From contig CADCLH010000123.1 of the NCBI GenBank assembly GCA_902802215.1, positions 590 through 6,785 on the forward strand: a stretch of DNA of 6,196 bases. The letters run 5' to 3'. Under the pieces are notes generated by a model. It was not told the origin of the DNA. It made no database searches and saw only the letters and a list, made by a program, of their open reading frames with translations. A program made the position numbers and the translations under genes. This document shows, one piece after another, positions 1 to 6,196 of this stretch; positions within the stretch are counted from its first letter, which is position 1; each line of letters starts with the position of its first letter. This DNA comes from Oscillospiraceae bacterium. GTDB lineage: Bacteria; Bacillota; Clostridia; Oscillospirales; Oscillospiraceae.

Positions 1-523
<523 letters not shown>

Positions 524-527
<4 letters not shown>

Positions 528-2038
528 GGCCGCGTACCTCCTCCCATGCCGCTGGGCGGTCCGCCCGCGGGTCCGCCGCCGGGGTAGCCGCCGGAGGGCA
601 TGCCGCCGCCCGAGGGTCTCTCTCCGCCGTTGAAGCCGCCGGAAGGCGCCTCCCCGCCGGGGTAGCCGAAGGAGGCGAAGGGATTGTCCTTCTTCTCCAC
701 ATACCAGACCGTCTCGCCCTCCTCGAGGCCGGAGAGGATCTCCACGCTTTCGCTGTTGGAGATGCCCGCCTGCACCTCCTTGAGGCCGCCGTATTCACCG
801 GTCTCCCGGTCGTAGGAGGTGTACACGAAGGAGCTGGCGCTGGTCTGGTGCAGGGCATCCACGGGGATGATGAGCGCGTCGTCGACGCCGTGGATGCTGA
901 CGACGGCCCGGGCGGTCATGCCGGGCAGCATGCCCTCCGCCTTGTCCAGCGTGATCGTCGCGCTGTAGCGCGTCACGCCGGAGGAACTGGTCGCGGTCTT
1001 GCCGATCTCGGTGACCGTGCCGCTGTACTTGTCGCTGCCGATGGAGCTGACCGTGACCGACGCCTTTTGGCCGACCTCCAGCGAGAGGATGTTGGCCTCG
1101 TCCACGCTGATGGCGACCTCCATCTGCCGGTCCGGCGACATGGTGACGACGGTGTACTTCTCTACGCCGGAATAGTCGTTCTCCTCGTCATAGTCGACCG
1201 AGCTCACGGAGCCGTCGTAGGGGGCGAGGAGGACCCCGCCGTTCCGATAGAGCTGCATGAGCTGCAGCAGATACTCCTCCTTCTCCTGCCGCTGCTGCAC
1301 ATAGGCGTCATAGTTCGCGCTGAACCAGGTGTCCTTCAGGATGAAAAGAACGGAGCCGCTGAAGACCTTGTTCCCCACGTCCGTGTTCACTTTGGCGATC
1401 GTCCCGGCCAGACCCATGACGCGGATCGTCTGTCCGTTTTTGAGCTGGATCTCCGCAAGGCAGCCGTGCTCGGCCATCACGTCGGTGACCAGATCGCCGC
1501 TGATCGCGTAGAGCTGCGTCACGGTCCCCTCCACGCCCGAGGTGATGGTGCTGCTGACCTCGTCGCTGCGGGCGCTGTTGATCTGGGAATCCAGCGACTG
1601 GATCTCCGACTGCATGGTCTCCATCGCGGCGAGCAGGGACGCCTTGTCCAGCGTGGCGAGCTCGTCGCCCTCCCGGACCTTCTCGTTGGCCTTGACCAGC
1701 ACCTCGTCGATGACCACGTTCGCGGGGATCGTGATCTCCTCCTCGTCGACGTCGGCCAGCGTCCCCGAGCCGGTGACCGTGGTGCTGATGCTGCCGCGCT
1801 CGGCCCGGGCGGAGCTCACGTCGCTGTTCGACGCCACGCTCATCTGGACGCGGCGGCGCAGACGGAGCACGCCGAACGTCAAAACCAGCGCGAGCACCGC
1901 GACAACGATGATCACGGTGCGGACCGTGCGGCGCTTTCTGTCCTTCTTTTTCTTCTGTAACGAGCTGAACAGCGCCTCGTCCCGATCCGTCTCCGGCGTC
2001 TGCGGGGCGGGGCCGTCTTTTCTGCTGAACACTCCCAT
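524..2038 (-). CDS. HlyD/MacA-like membrane-fusion (adaptor) subunit with Gly/Pro-rich tail
   Basis: Membrane-anchored adaptor of an ABC export system, 504 residues. The N-terminus is cytoplasmic and basic (KKKKDRKRR at about 29-37), followed by one TM segment (about 39-58), then extracytoplasmic domains. A lipoyl-like strand set (109-131) leads into a short helix (132-157). A second lipoyl-like stretch (167-236), another helical segment (237-267) and a return strand with APYDGSVSSV follow. A beta-barrel lies at about 305-380 (VDEANILSLEVGQKASVTV) and a membrane-proximal domain at 384-447 (ALIIPVDAL, then GLEEGETVWYV). The last 47 residues are Gly/Pro/Ser repeats (PSGG, GYPGG) of low complexity. 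The ATG at 2038 was preferred over an in-frame upstream start at 2137 because AGGAGG lies 9 bases before it, and the upstream extension reads like untranslated leader and covers the promoter. It is coupled to the ATPase gene by a 4-base overlap. The family call is strong; the cargo is unknown. Confidence 0.92.
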
Positions 2039-2070
2039 CGCGTCCGTCCTCCTGTCGCGGTGTTTTTCCA

Positions 2071-2100
2071 AGTATAGCACAATATACCATAGCGGATGAA
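2071..2100 (-). promoter_or_regulatory. Extended -10 promoter for the adaptor/ATPase operon
   Basis: On the minus strand TGCTATACT (2079-2071) is an extended -10 (TG, one base, TATACT). The matching -35 region, TTCATC at 2100-2095 with an 18-base spacer, is poor, as is common for extended -10 promoters. Transcription would begin near 2064 and leave a leader of about 25 bases before the ATG at 2038, which contains the AGGAGG site. A second AT-rich box, TATATT, lies 8 bases upstream of TATACT and could be an alternative. Position and spacing are seen; promoter activity is inferred. Confidence 0.55.
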
Positions 2101-2176
2101 TAAAAAATTGAAAAAAGCGTAAACACAGTGAAAACAATCGTCACGCCCGCGCCGGATCGGATCCGAAATCCGGGTC

Positions 2177-2205
2177 TTGACTTCCCGGTTTCGCTTCGCT
2201 ATAAT
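2177..2205 (+). promoter_or_regulatory. Sigma-A type promoter for the acetyltransferase/hydrolase unit
   Basis: TTGACT (2177-2182), a 17-base spacer and TATAAT (2200-2205) differ from the vegetative consensus at one base only. Transcription should start near 2212, giving a leader of about 35 bases that contains GGAGG at 2233-2237. Just upstream, CCGGAT (2152-2157) and ATCCGG (2168-2173) form an inverted repeat with a self-complementary CGGATCCG between the arms. It abuts the -35 and could be an operator, but that is only a possibility. Confidence 0.85.
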
Positions 2206-2246
2206 CAAATGTGAACGATCGGTCTCTTTTTTGGAGGTGGCACAGC

Positions 2247-2795
2247 ATGATCCTGCAAACCGAACGCCTGATCCTCCGTCCGTGGGAGGAAGCGGACGCG
2301 GAGAGCTTATACGAATACGCAAAGGACCCGCGCGTCGGGCCCGTCGCCGGGTGGCCCGTGCACGTAAGCGTCGAAAACAGCCGCGAGGTCATCCGCACGG
2401 TCCTGTCCGCCCCCGAGAACTACGCGGTCTGCCTGAAGGAGGACGGGCGGCCCGTCGGCTGCATCGCGGTGACAGTCGGCGAGGCGAGCAACCTGAAGCT
2501 GCCCGACGGCGAGGGCGAGCTCGGCTACTGGATCGGCGTGCCCTTCTGGGGCCGCGGTCTCATCCCCGAGGCGGCGCGGGAGCTGATCCGCCGCGCCTTT
2601 GAGGATCTGGGGCTGGCGACGCTGTGGTGCGGGTATTTCGAGGGCAACGACAAGTCCCGGCGCGTGCAGGAGAAATGCGGCTTCACCTACCACCACACGA
2701 ACCGGGACATCCACTGGAAGATGATGGACGATATCCGCACCGAGCACATTACCCGGCTCACGCGGGCGGAGTGGGATGCGCAGCGGCAGCGCTGA
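2247..2795 (+). CDS. GNAT-family N-acetyltransferase (RimJ/RimL-like)
   Basis: Predicted soluble acetyl-CoA-dependent acetyltransferase of 182 residues, the usual length for the RimJ/RimL-like GNAT_3 group. The opening TERLILRPW is the hallmark N-terminal strand of the group. The acetyl-CoA motif region is ELGYWIGVPFWGRGLIPEA (about 91-109), in which WGRG supplies the pyrophosphate-binding turn, followed by the helix AARELIRRAF. The late motif is GNDKSRRVQEKCGF (133-146), the usual N-x-x-S-x-x-V-x-E-K-x-GF pattern. The ATG at 2247 was chosen over a GTG at 2211: the GTG lies at the expected transcription start with no ribosome site, whereas GGAGG stands 9 bases before the ATG. It is the first gene of a two-gene unit, with the hydrolase 14 bases downstream. 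The substrate (protein N-terminus, drug or small amine) cannot be deduced. Confidence 0.93.
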   Translation: MILQTERLILRPWEEADAESLYEYAKDPRVGPVAGWPVHVSVENSREVIRTVLSAPENYAVCLKEDGRPVGCIAVTVGEASNLKLPDGEGELGYWIGVPFWGRGLIPEAARELIRRAFEDLGLATLWCGYFEGNDKSRRVQEKCGFTYHHTNRDIHWKMMDDIRTEHITRLTRAEWDAQRQR

Positions 2796-2809
2796 GACGG
2801 GAGACGGAT

Positions 2810-3502
2810 ATGTGTACGAGCATTGCGGTCAACAAAAAGAAAACCGTCATCGGCTGGAATCTGGACCTGCTGGACATGGAGTACCGGGTCCGGACCGCGG
2901 CGGACGGCGTTTTCATCGAGATCAACGACAGGACCGAGGGCTGGATGCCGCTGTTCGGCGCGAACGCCCGCGGCGATTTCGTGGGCATGCCGACCTGCTG
3001 GCCCTCCGACGCGCGCAGCGATCCCGGGGAGGACGGCGAAAGCATCCTCCTGCTGGACATCGACCTGCTGCTGCAAAGGAAGACCCTGCGGGAGATCCGG
3101 GAGCTTGCGGACACGCGTCCGGTGTTCAGCGTCCCGGGGCTGACCTTCATGGGCGCCCTGTCGGACGCGGAGGGGAACGTGCTGCACATCGTCCCCGGAC
3201 AGGGCAGCCGGTACTATGAGCGGCCGGACCACGCGGTTCTGACCAACTTCTCCCCGTTCAAGGGGGATGCGGAAAAGCACCCCTGGATGGGGCTGGACCG
3301 GTATCAAAAGGCGGAGGCCATGCTGCAAAGCGCCTCCGACGATTTTGACGTGGAGGACTGCTTCGCGGTGCTGCGGGCGGTGGCGCAGGAGGTCTGCCCG
3401 ACCGTCGTCTCCATGGTCTTTGACGTGGACGAGCGGACGGTGTACTGGTGCGAAAACCGGGAATGGGACAAAATACAGACGGTGAAGCTTGTGGAAAGAT
3501 GA
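2810..3502 (+). CDS. Compact Cys-Ntn hydrolase, choloylglycine hydrolase/acyltransferase superfamily
   Basis: A 230-residue protein beginning MCTSIAVN. Removal of Met would expose Cys2 as the N-terminal nucleophile, as in bile salt hydrolase, penicillin V acylase and C45 acyltransferases, which act on linear amide C-N bonds. Other family features are the NLD of the usual GRNLD motif (17-19), NARGDFVGMPTCWP (52-65), the strand-turn LSDAEGNVLHI (117-127) and VLTNFSPF (143-150), whose Asn146 fits the oxyanion-hole Asn. DRY (163-165) may supply the late catalytic-site Arg. The protein is clearly shorter than bile salt hydrolases (about 320 residues), and the Arg before NLD is Trp16. There is no signal peptide, so it is probably cytoplasmic. 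The ATG at 2810 is fixed by Cys2; GGGAG lies 6 bases upstream, a modest site. The gene is probably co-transcribed with the acetyltransferase. I recognise the superfamily but not a characterised member, and bile salt hydrolase activity should not be assumed. Confidence 0.8.
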   Translation: MCTSIAVNKKKTVIGWNLDLLDMEYRVRTAADGVFIEINDRTEGWMPLFGANARGDFVGMPTCWPSDARSDPGEDGESILLLDIDLLLQRKTLREIRELADTRPVFSVPGLTFMGALSDAEGNVLHIVPGQGSRYYERPDHAVLTNFSPFKGDAEKHPWMGLDRYQKAEAMLQSASDDFDVEDCFAVLRAVAQEVCPTVVSMVFDVDERTVYWCENREWDKIQTVKLVER

Positions 3503-3506
3503 ACAG

Positions 3507-3539
3507 ACGGGAGCGGACCAGGCCGGTCCGCTCCCGTTT
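3507..3539 (+). terminator. Hairpin terminator between convergent genes
   Basis: The perfect 13-bp stem ACGGGAGCGGACC (3507-3519) pairs with 3525-3537 across the 5-base loop AGGCC. It begins 5 bases after the hydrolase stop. The T-run on the plus strand is short (TTT, then AATCAT), so termination may be leaky. The kinase ends at 3560 on the other strand, so the hairpin could serve both transcripts, though the minus strand has no T-run after it. Confidence 0.75.
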
Positions 3540-3559
3540 AATCATATTCAATAATTGTT

Positions 3560-5678
3560 TCATTCCAGCCCGAGCAATCTTCCCAGCGTCTCCTTCAGCC
3601 GGTCCACGTCGACGGGCTTGGACAGGTGTTCGTTCATGCCCGCTTGCAGGCACTGCTGTACGTCCTCCTCAAAGGCGTTGGCCGAGAGGGCGATGATCGG
3701 GATCGACGCCGCGTCGGGATGCGTGAGCTTTCGGATCTCCCGCGTGGCGGTCAGGCCGTCCATGACGGGCATGCGCATATCCATCAGGATCGCGTCAAAA
3801 TGCCCTTCCTCGCTCTGCGCAAAGAGCTCCACGGCGAGCTTTCCGTTCTCCGCCCATTCGGAGCTCATGCCCTCGAGCTCGAGAAGATCGGTCAAAACCT
3901 CGGCGTTGATCTCCTGATCCTCGGCGATCAGCACATGCTTTCCTTCAAGCGCGATCTCCCTGCCCGCCGTTTCCTCCGCGGCAAGCTGCTGCTCGCTCTC
4001 CTGTACCCGCCCCAGCGTGACCGTCACCGTGAAGGTCGAGCCGACGCCCTTTTCGCTCTCGACGCCGATCTCGCCGCCCATCATCTCGACAAAGCTCCGG
4101 GTGATCGCCATGCCGAGGCCGCTGCCGCCGTAGCGGGTGGTATTGGCGGTGTCCTCCTGGGAGAAGGCCTCGAACAGCTTCGGGAGAAACTCCTTGTCCA
4201 TGCCGATGCCGGTGTCCGACATCGTAAAGCGCAGCGTCGCCTTCTCGTCCGTGCAGGCGGTCCGCTCGACGGTGAAGGTGATCGTGCCGGGCGCGTCGGT
4301 GAACTTCACGCTGTTGCCGAGGATGTTGATGAGCACCTGCTTGAGCTTCAGGTTGTCGCCCCGGTAGGACTCATCCAGCGGCTCGACCGGATCGCAGACA
4401 AAGCGCAGGCCCTTTTTCTCGCACTGGCCGCCGACGATGATGCTGATCTGCGTCAAAAACTCCCGGAAGGAGAAGACCTCCTCCTTGAGCTCCATGCGTC
4501 CGGACTCGATGCGGCTCATATCCAGAATGTCGTTGACGATGGAGAGCAGGTGCCGGGCGCTGGCGCCGATCTTGTTGAGCTCCTCCCGCGTGCTCGGGGA
4601 GATGCTCTCGTCGCGCAGGGCGATGCTGTCCAGACCGATGATCGCGTTGATCGGGGTGCGGATCTCGTGGCTCATCCGCGACAGGAAGCGGGACTTGGCA
4701 CGGCTGGCGCTCTGGGCCTCCTCCGCCGATGCGACGGCGAGGTTTTTCGCGCTCTGGTTGTAAAGGACCGTGACGAAGACGGCGGCCTCCAGCAGGGTAA
4801 AGAGCACCAGCAGGGACATGATGATCATCAGCGGCCGGTAGAACACCTTGGTGTTGATGAGTGAGACGGACAGCCAGTCGCTGCCGATCTTCTCGGCAAA
4901 GACCATGTATTTCTGGCCCTTGAAGTCGAGCTCGAACTGCCTGTCGCCCTTATGGAACAGCCTGTCCGCGAGCGCGGCGCCGAACGTGCCCGTCTCCTCC
5001 AGATAGTTTTTCCCGAGCTGTACGTCGTCGGAGTGGGCGATCACCTGACCGGTCTCGTCCAGCACGATCCCGTAGCTGCCCGGCGTCTGCCGGGCGATCT
5101 CCTCCGCGATCTCCTGAACGCGGCTGAGCGTGATGTCCAGCGCGATGACGCTCTTCCCGTCGGCGAGCTTCACCGCCACCGTGGTGAGGACCGTCTTGGT
5201 CTGCGCGTCGAGGTAGGGTCTGACAAAGGTGATTTCGCTGTCGTCCGCAAGGGTCTCCCGATACCACGGGCGCTCCGTCGGGACGTAGTCCTCCTCCGGG
5301 ACCCAGCCGTCGCCGTCCAGATACTCGCCGTTGATCCAGCCGTACAGGCCGGTGTAGTCCTTGTCGATCGACTTCTTGAAGATAGTCCAGGATCTCGGCG
5401 TTCGTCCTGCCCTCGCCCATCATCTCGTCCACGACATGTCCGGCGAGGATGACGGTGTTCTTTCGCACAAGGAGATAGCCGTCGAACTCCTTGGCCGCGT
5501 GCACGGCGTTGACCTTGCCCTGCAGGTGGATGTTCTCCTTCGTGGTATCGTAAAACTTGTAGCCGACCACGCAGGTCAGGGTGACGGTCAGCAAAAACAC
5601 GAGCAGCGAAACGACAATGCTTCTCGCCCCCATGTTTTTGAGAACCTCTCTGAACTTGAAGCCTCTGGTTTTATCCAT
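3560..5678 (-). pseudogene. dCache hybrid sensor histidine kinase, frameshifted in the sensor domain
   Basis: Membrane sensor kinase with a fused receiver, equivalent to about 706 codons. From the ATG at 5678 (purine-rich AGAGGGG 5 bases upstream) it reads a TM segment (residues 20-40) and the start of a dCache domain up to EILDYL (residue 100, base 5379). The sense frame then changes: downstream the protein continues one base over as KKSIDKDYTGLYGW, with YVPTERPWY, PYLDAQT and ALDITL of dCache. A second TM (5178 to about 4760 region, VFYRPLMIIM onward) precedes HisKA with SHEIRTPINAIIG (phospho-acceptor His at 4667-4669), the N-box NILGNSVKFT, DTGIGM, GGSGLGMAI, and a receiver with acidic pair ED, phospho-acceptor Asp in LMDMRMP, switch Ser in ALSA and Lys in LSKP. 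There is no Hpt domain, so an Hpt or response regulator partner would be elsewhere. The length of 2119 bases is 1 modulo 3, so there is one extra base or 3n+2 missing. Read straight from 5678, translation would end near 4950 as a nonsense tail. The catalytic half is intact but has no convincing start of its own. Confidence 0.85.
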
Positions 5679-5692
5679 CACGGCCCCTCTCT

Positions 5693-5744
5693 CCTGCCTG
5701 CTGCGGGGATGCCCCCGCGCCTGAGTGCGAACGTCCGGCAGGCA
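5693..5744 (-). other. Nested hairpin in the kinase leader next to its ribosome site
   Basis: In the kinase mRNA a GC stem (bases 5703-5708 with 5713-5718, loop of 4) lies inside a second pairing, 5695-5701 with 5738-5744 (7 bp, TGCCTGC with GCAGGCA). The outer helix abuts the GGAGAGAGGGG segment preceding the ATG at 5678. It could influence translation initiation. The pairings are exact; any regulatory role is a guess. Confidence 0.3.
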
Positions 5745-5798
5745 CATCAGTTTTGTATCGCAACGATCAGCGTCTGTTCCGTTTTCCGAGTCATAGAC

Positions 5799-5826
5799 AT
5801 TTTATCACTCTTTTCCTTCCCGTCTA
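5799..5826 (-). promoter_or_regulatory. Candidate promoter for the sensor kinase
   Basis: On the minus strand TAGACG (5826-5821), a 16-base spacer and TAAAAT (5804-5799) match the vegetative consensus at 4/6 and 5/6 positions. Transcription would start near 5792 and give a leader of about 115 bases that contains the nested hairpin near the ribosome site. This is the best candidate I see between the hairpin at 5842-5870 and the start codon. Confidence 0.45.
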
Positions 5827-5841
5827 CAGATTTTGGGAAAT

Positions 5842-5882
5842 CTTCCGCCGCGCAGGAAACGCGGCGGAAGCACTTGTTTTTT
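5842..5882 (+). terminator. Strong GC hairpin followed by T-run, orphan terminator-like
   Basis: The perfect 11-bp stem CTTCCGCCGCG (5842-5852) pairs with 5860-5870 across the loop CAGGAAA. On the plus strand it is followed by CACTTG and then six Ts (5877-5882), giving an intrinsic-terminator-like layout with the T-run displaced by a few bases. No plus-strand gene lies upstream before the hydrolase, whose own hairpin is over 2 kb away. It may stop antisense transcription through the kinase, insulate the divergent genes, or belong to the hairpin cluster to its right. Confidence 0.4.
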
Positions 5883-5901
5883 CCGCGCCGTCCGGTATAA
5901 T
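5874..5901 (+). promoter_or_regulatory. Possible promoter reading into the palindromic unit
   Basis: TTGTTT (5874-5879), a 16-base spacer and a perfect TATAAT (5896-5901), which is also the first six bases of the left inverted repeat. If active it would transcribe the whole hairpin array as an RNA or as a long (about 245-base) leader of the MATE gene. The -35 matches only TTG of the consensus. Confidence 0.4.
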
Positions 5902-6101
5902 GACTATCTGATGGCGAAACGCCGCAAGGCGTTCCGCCGAGCAGCTTTGCTGCTCAGCGCAGCATATTGACTGCTGCGCCAGATATTCATTGCAATGAGC
6001 ATCGCGAGAATGATTCAAAGAATCATTCTCCACAAAACGTATCGTTTTGTGGAGAAAACAATCGACTTTTCGATTGTTTTCTCCACGCGATAATCATTAT
6101 A
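5896..6101. repeat. 206-bp palindromic unit: inverted-repeat ends enclosing seven adjacent hairpins (MITE/REP-like)
   Basis: The ends 5896-5908 (TATAATGACTATC) and 6089-6101 (GATAATCATTATA) are inverted repeats, 12/13 identical. The similarity extends to 24 bases (5896-5919 against 6101-6078) with 19 matches. The interior is nearly filled by hairpins with gaps of 0-2 bases. H1: 5913-5923/5928-5938, GCAA loop, one A-C mismatch. H2: 5939-5945/5949-5955. H3: 5957-5964/5972-5979. H4: 5982-6003, built on the 12-base palindrome TCATTGCAATGA. H5: 6006-6016/6020-6030, 11 bp. H6: 6028-6039/6043-6054, 12 bp. H7: 6049-6065/6070-6086, 17 bp. There is no plausible coding frame. Known parallels are MITEs, REP/BIME units and multi-stem structured RNAs. 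I do not recognise a named family, and no clear target-site duplication is visible beyond the ambiguous TA at each end. Confidence 0.65.
6001..6091. other. Cloverleaf-like junction of three hairpins with a closing helix
   Basis: ATCGC (6001-6005) pairs with GCGAT (6087-6091) and encloses three arms that can be drawn without gaps: 6006-6030, 6031-6051 and 6052-6083. Outside it, AATGA (5994-5998) pairs with TCATT (6094-6098), and ATT (5989-5991) with AAT (6101-6103), separated by two symmetrical 2x2 internal loops. GTGGAG (6049-6054) can pair with either CTCCAC at 6028-6033 or CTCCAC at 6081-6086, so the second and third arms compete for it. The closing helix also competes with hairpin H4 for ATC at 6001-6003. 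The pairings are read directly; the actual fold is inferred. Confidence 0.5.
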
Positions 6102-6103
6102 AT
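6074..6103 (+). promoter_or_regulatory. Candidate MATE-gene promoter in the right end of the palindromic unit
   Basis: TTGTTT (6074-6079), an 18-base spacer and a perfect TATAAT (6098-6103). Transcription would start near 6110, leaving a leader of about 43 bases that includes the GGGGAGG ribosome site. The -35 lies in the right arm of the 17-bp hairpin and the -10 overlaps the right inverted repeat, so this promoter would be part of the element. The -10 is strong and the -35 weak. Confidence 0.45.
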
Positions 6104-6152
6104 CATACATGATTTCAGCAAAAAAGCACGCGGTCCGGGGAGGCGATGCGCC

Positions 6153-6196
6153 GTGATCGAACATGAAAACAGGGAGCTGTTTGAACAGACGCCGGT
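6153..6196 (+). CDS. Start of a probable MATE-family efflux protein (cut by window edge)
   Basis: Only 14 codons are visible, reading (M)IEHENRELFEQTP. The segment ELFEQTP, normally followed by V/I-x-K/R-A and the first membrane helix, is the usual N-terminus of MATE (NorM/DinF-like) multidrug and toxin extrusion transporters in Clostridia, which export cationic compounds in exchange for Na+ or H+. The start is the GTG at 6153, with the strong site GGGGAGG (6137-6143) 9 bases upstream. An ATG at 6145 is excluded because its frame hits TGA after six codons. The gene is divergent from the sensor kinase, separated from it by 474 bases that contain the palindromic unit. The family call rests on a very short stretch, and the pump's substrate is unknown. 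Confidence 0.6.
   Translation, partial: MIEHENRELFEQTP

Noticed and set aside
848..1960. Long open frame on the plus strand (370 codons) opposite the adaptor gene
   Set aside because: It is a mirror of the GC-rich adaptor codons. The translation is rich in Arg, Asp, His, Ala and Val without domain motifs, while the opposite strand has clear family features.
3626..4864. Long open frame on the plus strand (412 codons) opposite the kinase
   Set aside because: It lies wholly within the HisKA/HATPase/REC coding region on the minus strand and shows no recognisable motif or ribosome site, so it is a codon-bias shadow.
5370..5395. Programmed ribosomal frameshift in the kinase
   Set aside because: There is no slippery heptamer, no in-frame stop at the site and no stimulatory ribosome-like motif. 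Residues also appear to be missing relative to remembered homologues, so a mutation or error fits better.
5679..5747. Upstream in-frame start of the kinase at 5747
   Set aside because: It would add 23 residues of Arg/Pro/Gln-rich sequence before the normal basic N-terminus and lacks a ribosome site, whereas the ATG at 5678 has a purine-rich site.
5824..6033. A 69-codon minus-strand frame across the hairpin unit
   Set aside because: It runs through palindromes, with Cys/Ser/Ala-rich low-quality translation and no ribosome site. The structure explains the sequence better.
5913..6086. CRISPR array
   Set aside because: The units are palindromes of different sequence and size placed side by side, not identical direct repeats separated by uniform spacers.
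6001..6091. tRNA gene suggested by the cloverleaf shape
   Set aside because: There is no T-loop consensus (GTTCRA), no D-arm pattern, the arms are far too long and the closing helix is only 5 bp.
5896..6150. Known riboswitch controlling the MATE gene
   Set aside because: Nearly all bases lie in plain hairpins, leaving no conserved single-stranded core such as those of guanidine, yybP-ykoY or similar classes. No terminator directly precedes the ribosome site.

Overview
The window looks like a high-GC member of the Clostridia (Bacillota), perhaps an Oscillospiraceae-like gut lineage. The grounds are strong GGAGG-type ribosome binding sites, sigma-A-like promoters, G/C-rich third codon positions, and the protein types: a Gly/Pro-tailed HlyD/MacA-like adaptor with a MacB-type ATPase, a dCache hybrid histidine kinase, a small Cys-Ntn hydrolase and a MATE start. 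The taxonomic placement is inference.

Left block (1-2038, minus strand): the 5' part of an export operon. An HlyD/MacA-like adaptor comes first and is joined by a 4-base stop/start overlap to a MacB/LolD-type ABC ATPase that runs off the left edge. An FtsX/MacB-type permease would be expected beyond the edge. An extended -10 promoter sits in front of the adaptor.

Middle block (2177-3537, plus strand): a near-consensus promoter (TTGACT, 17 bases, TATAAT) drives a two-gene unit divergent from the export operon. It encodes a RimJ-like GNAT acetyltransferase and, 14 bases later, a compact 230-residue Cys-nucleophile hydrolase of the choloylglycine hydrolase/acyltransferase superfamily. A perfect 13-bp hairpin closes the unit.

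Right block (3560-5678, minus strand): a membrane hybrid sensor kinase (TM, dCache, TM, HisKA, HATPase, REC). It converges on the hydrolase and is broken by a frame change near 5376-5390 inside the sensor domain. The rest of the gene looks well conserved, so this is either a recent pseudogene or a sequence error.

Far right (5679-6152): a 474-base divergent intergenic region, and the most unusual part of the window. It holds the kinase leader, a strong GC hairpin with a T-run, and then a 206-bp unit (5896-6101) bounded by imperfect inverted repeats. That unit is almost entirely filled by seven back-to-back hairpins, three of which with a closing helix form a cloverleaf-like junction. It resembles a MITE-like or REP-like palindromic element, or a highly structured RNA. 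Both ends carry TATAAT boxes, and the right end may supply the promoter of the next gene. That gene starts at 6153 (plus strand) with a sequence typical of MATE-family efflux proteins and is cut by the window edge.
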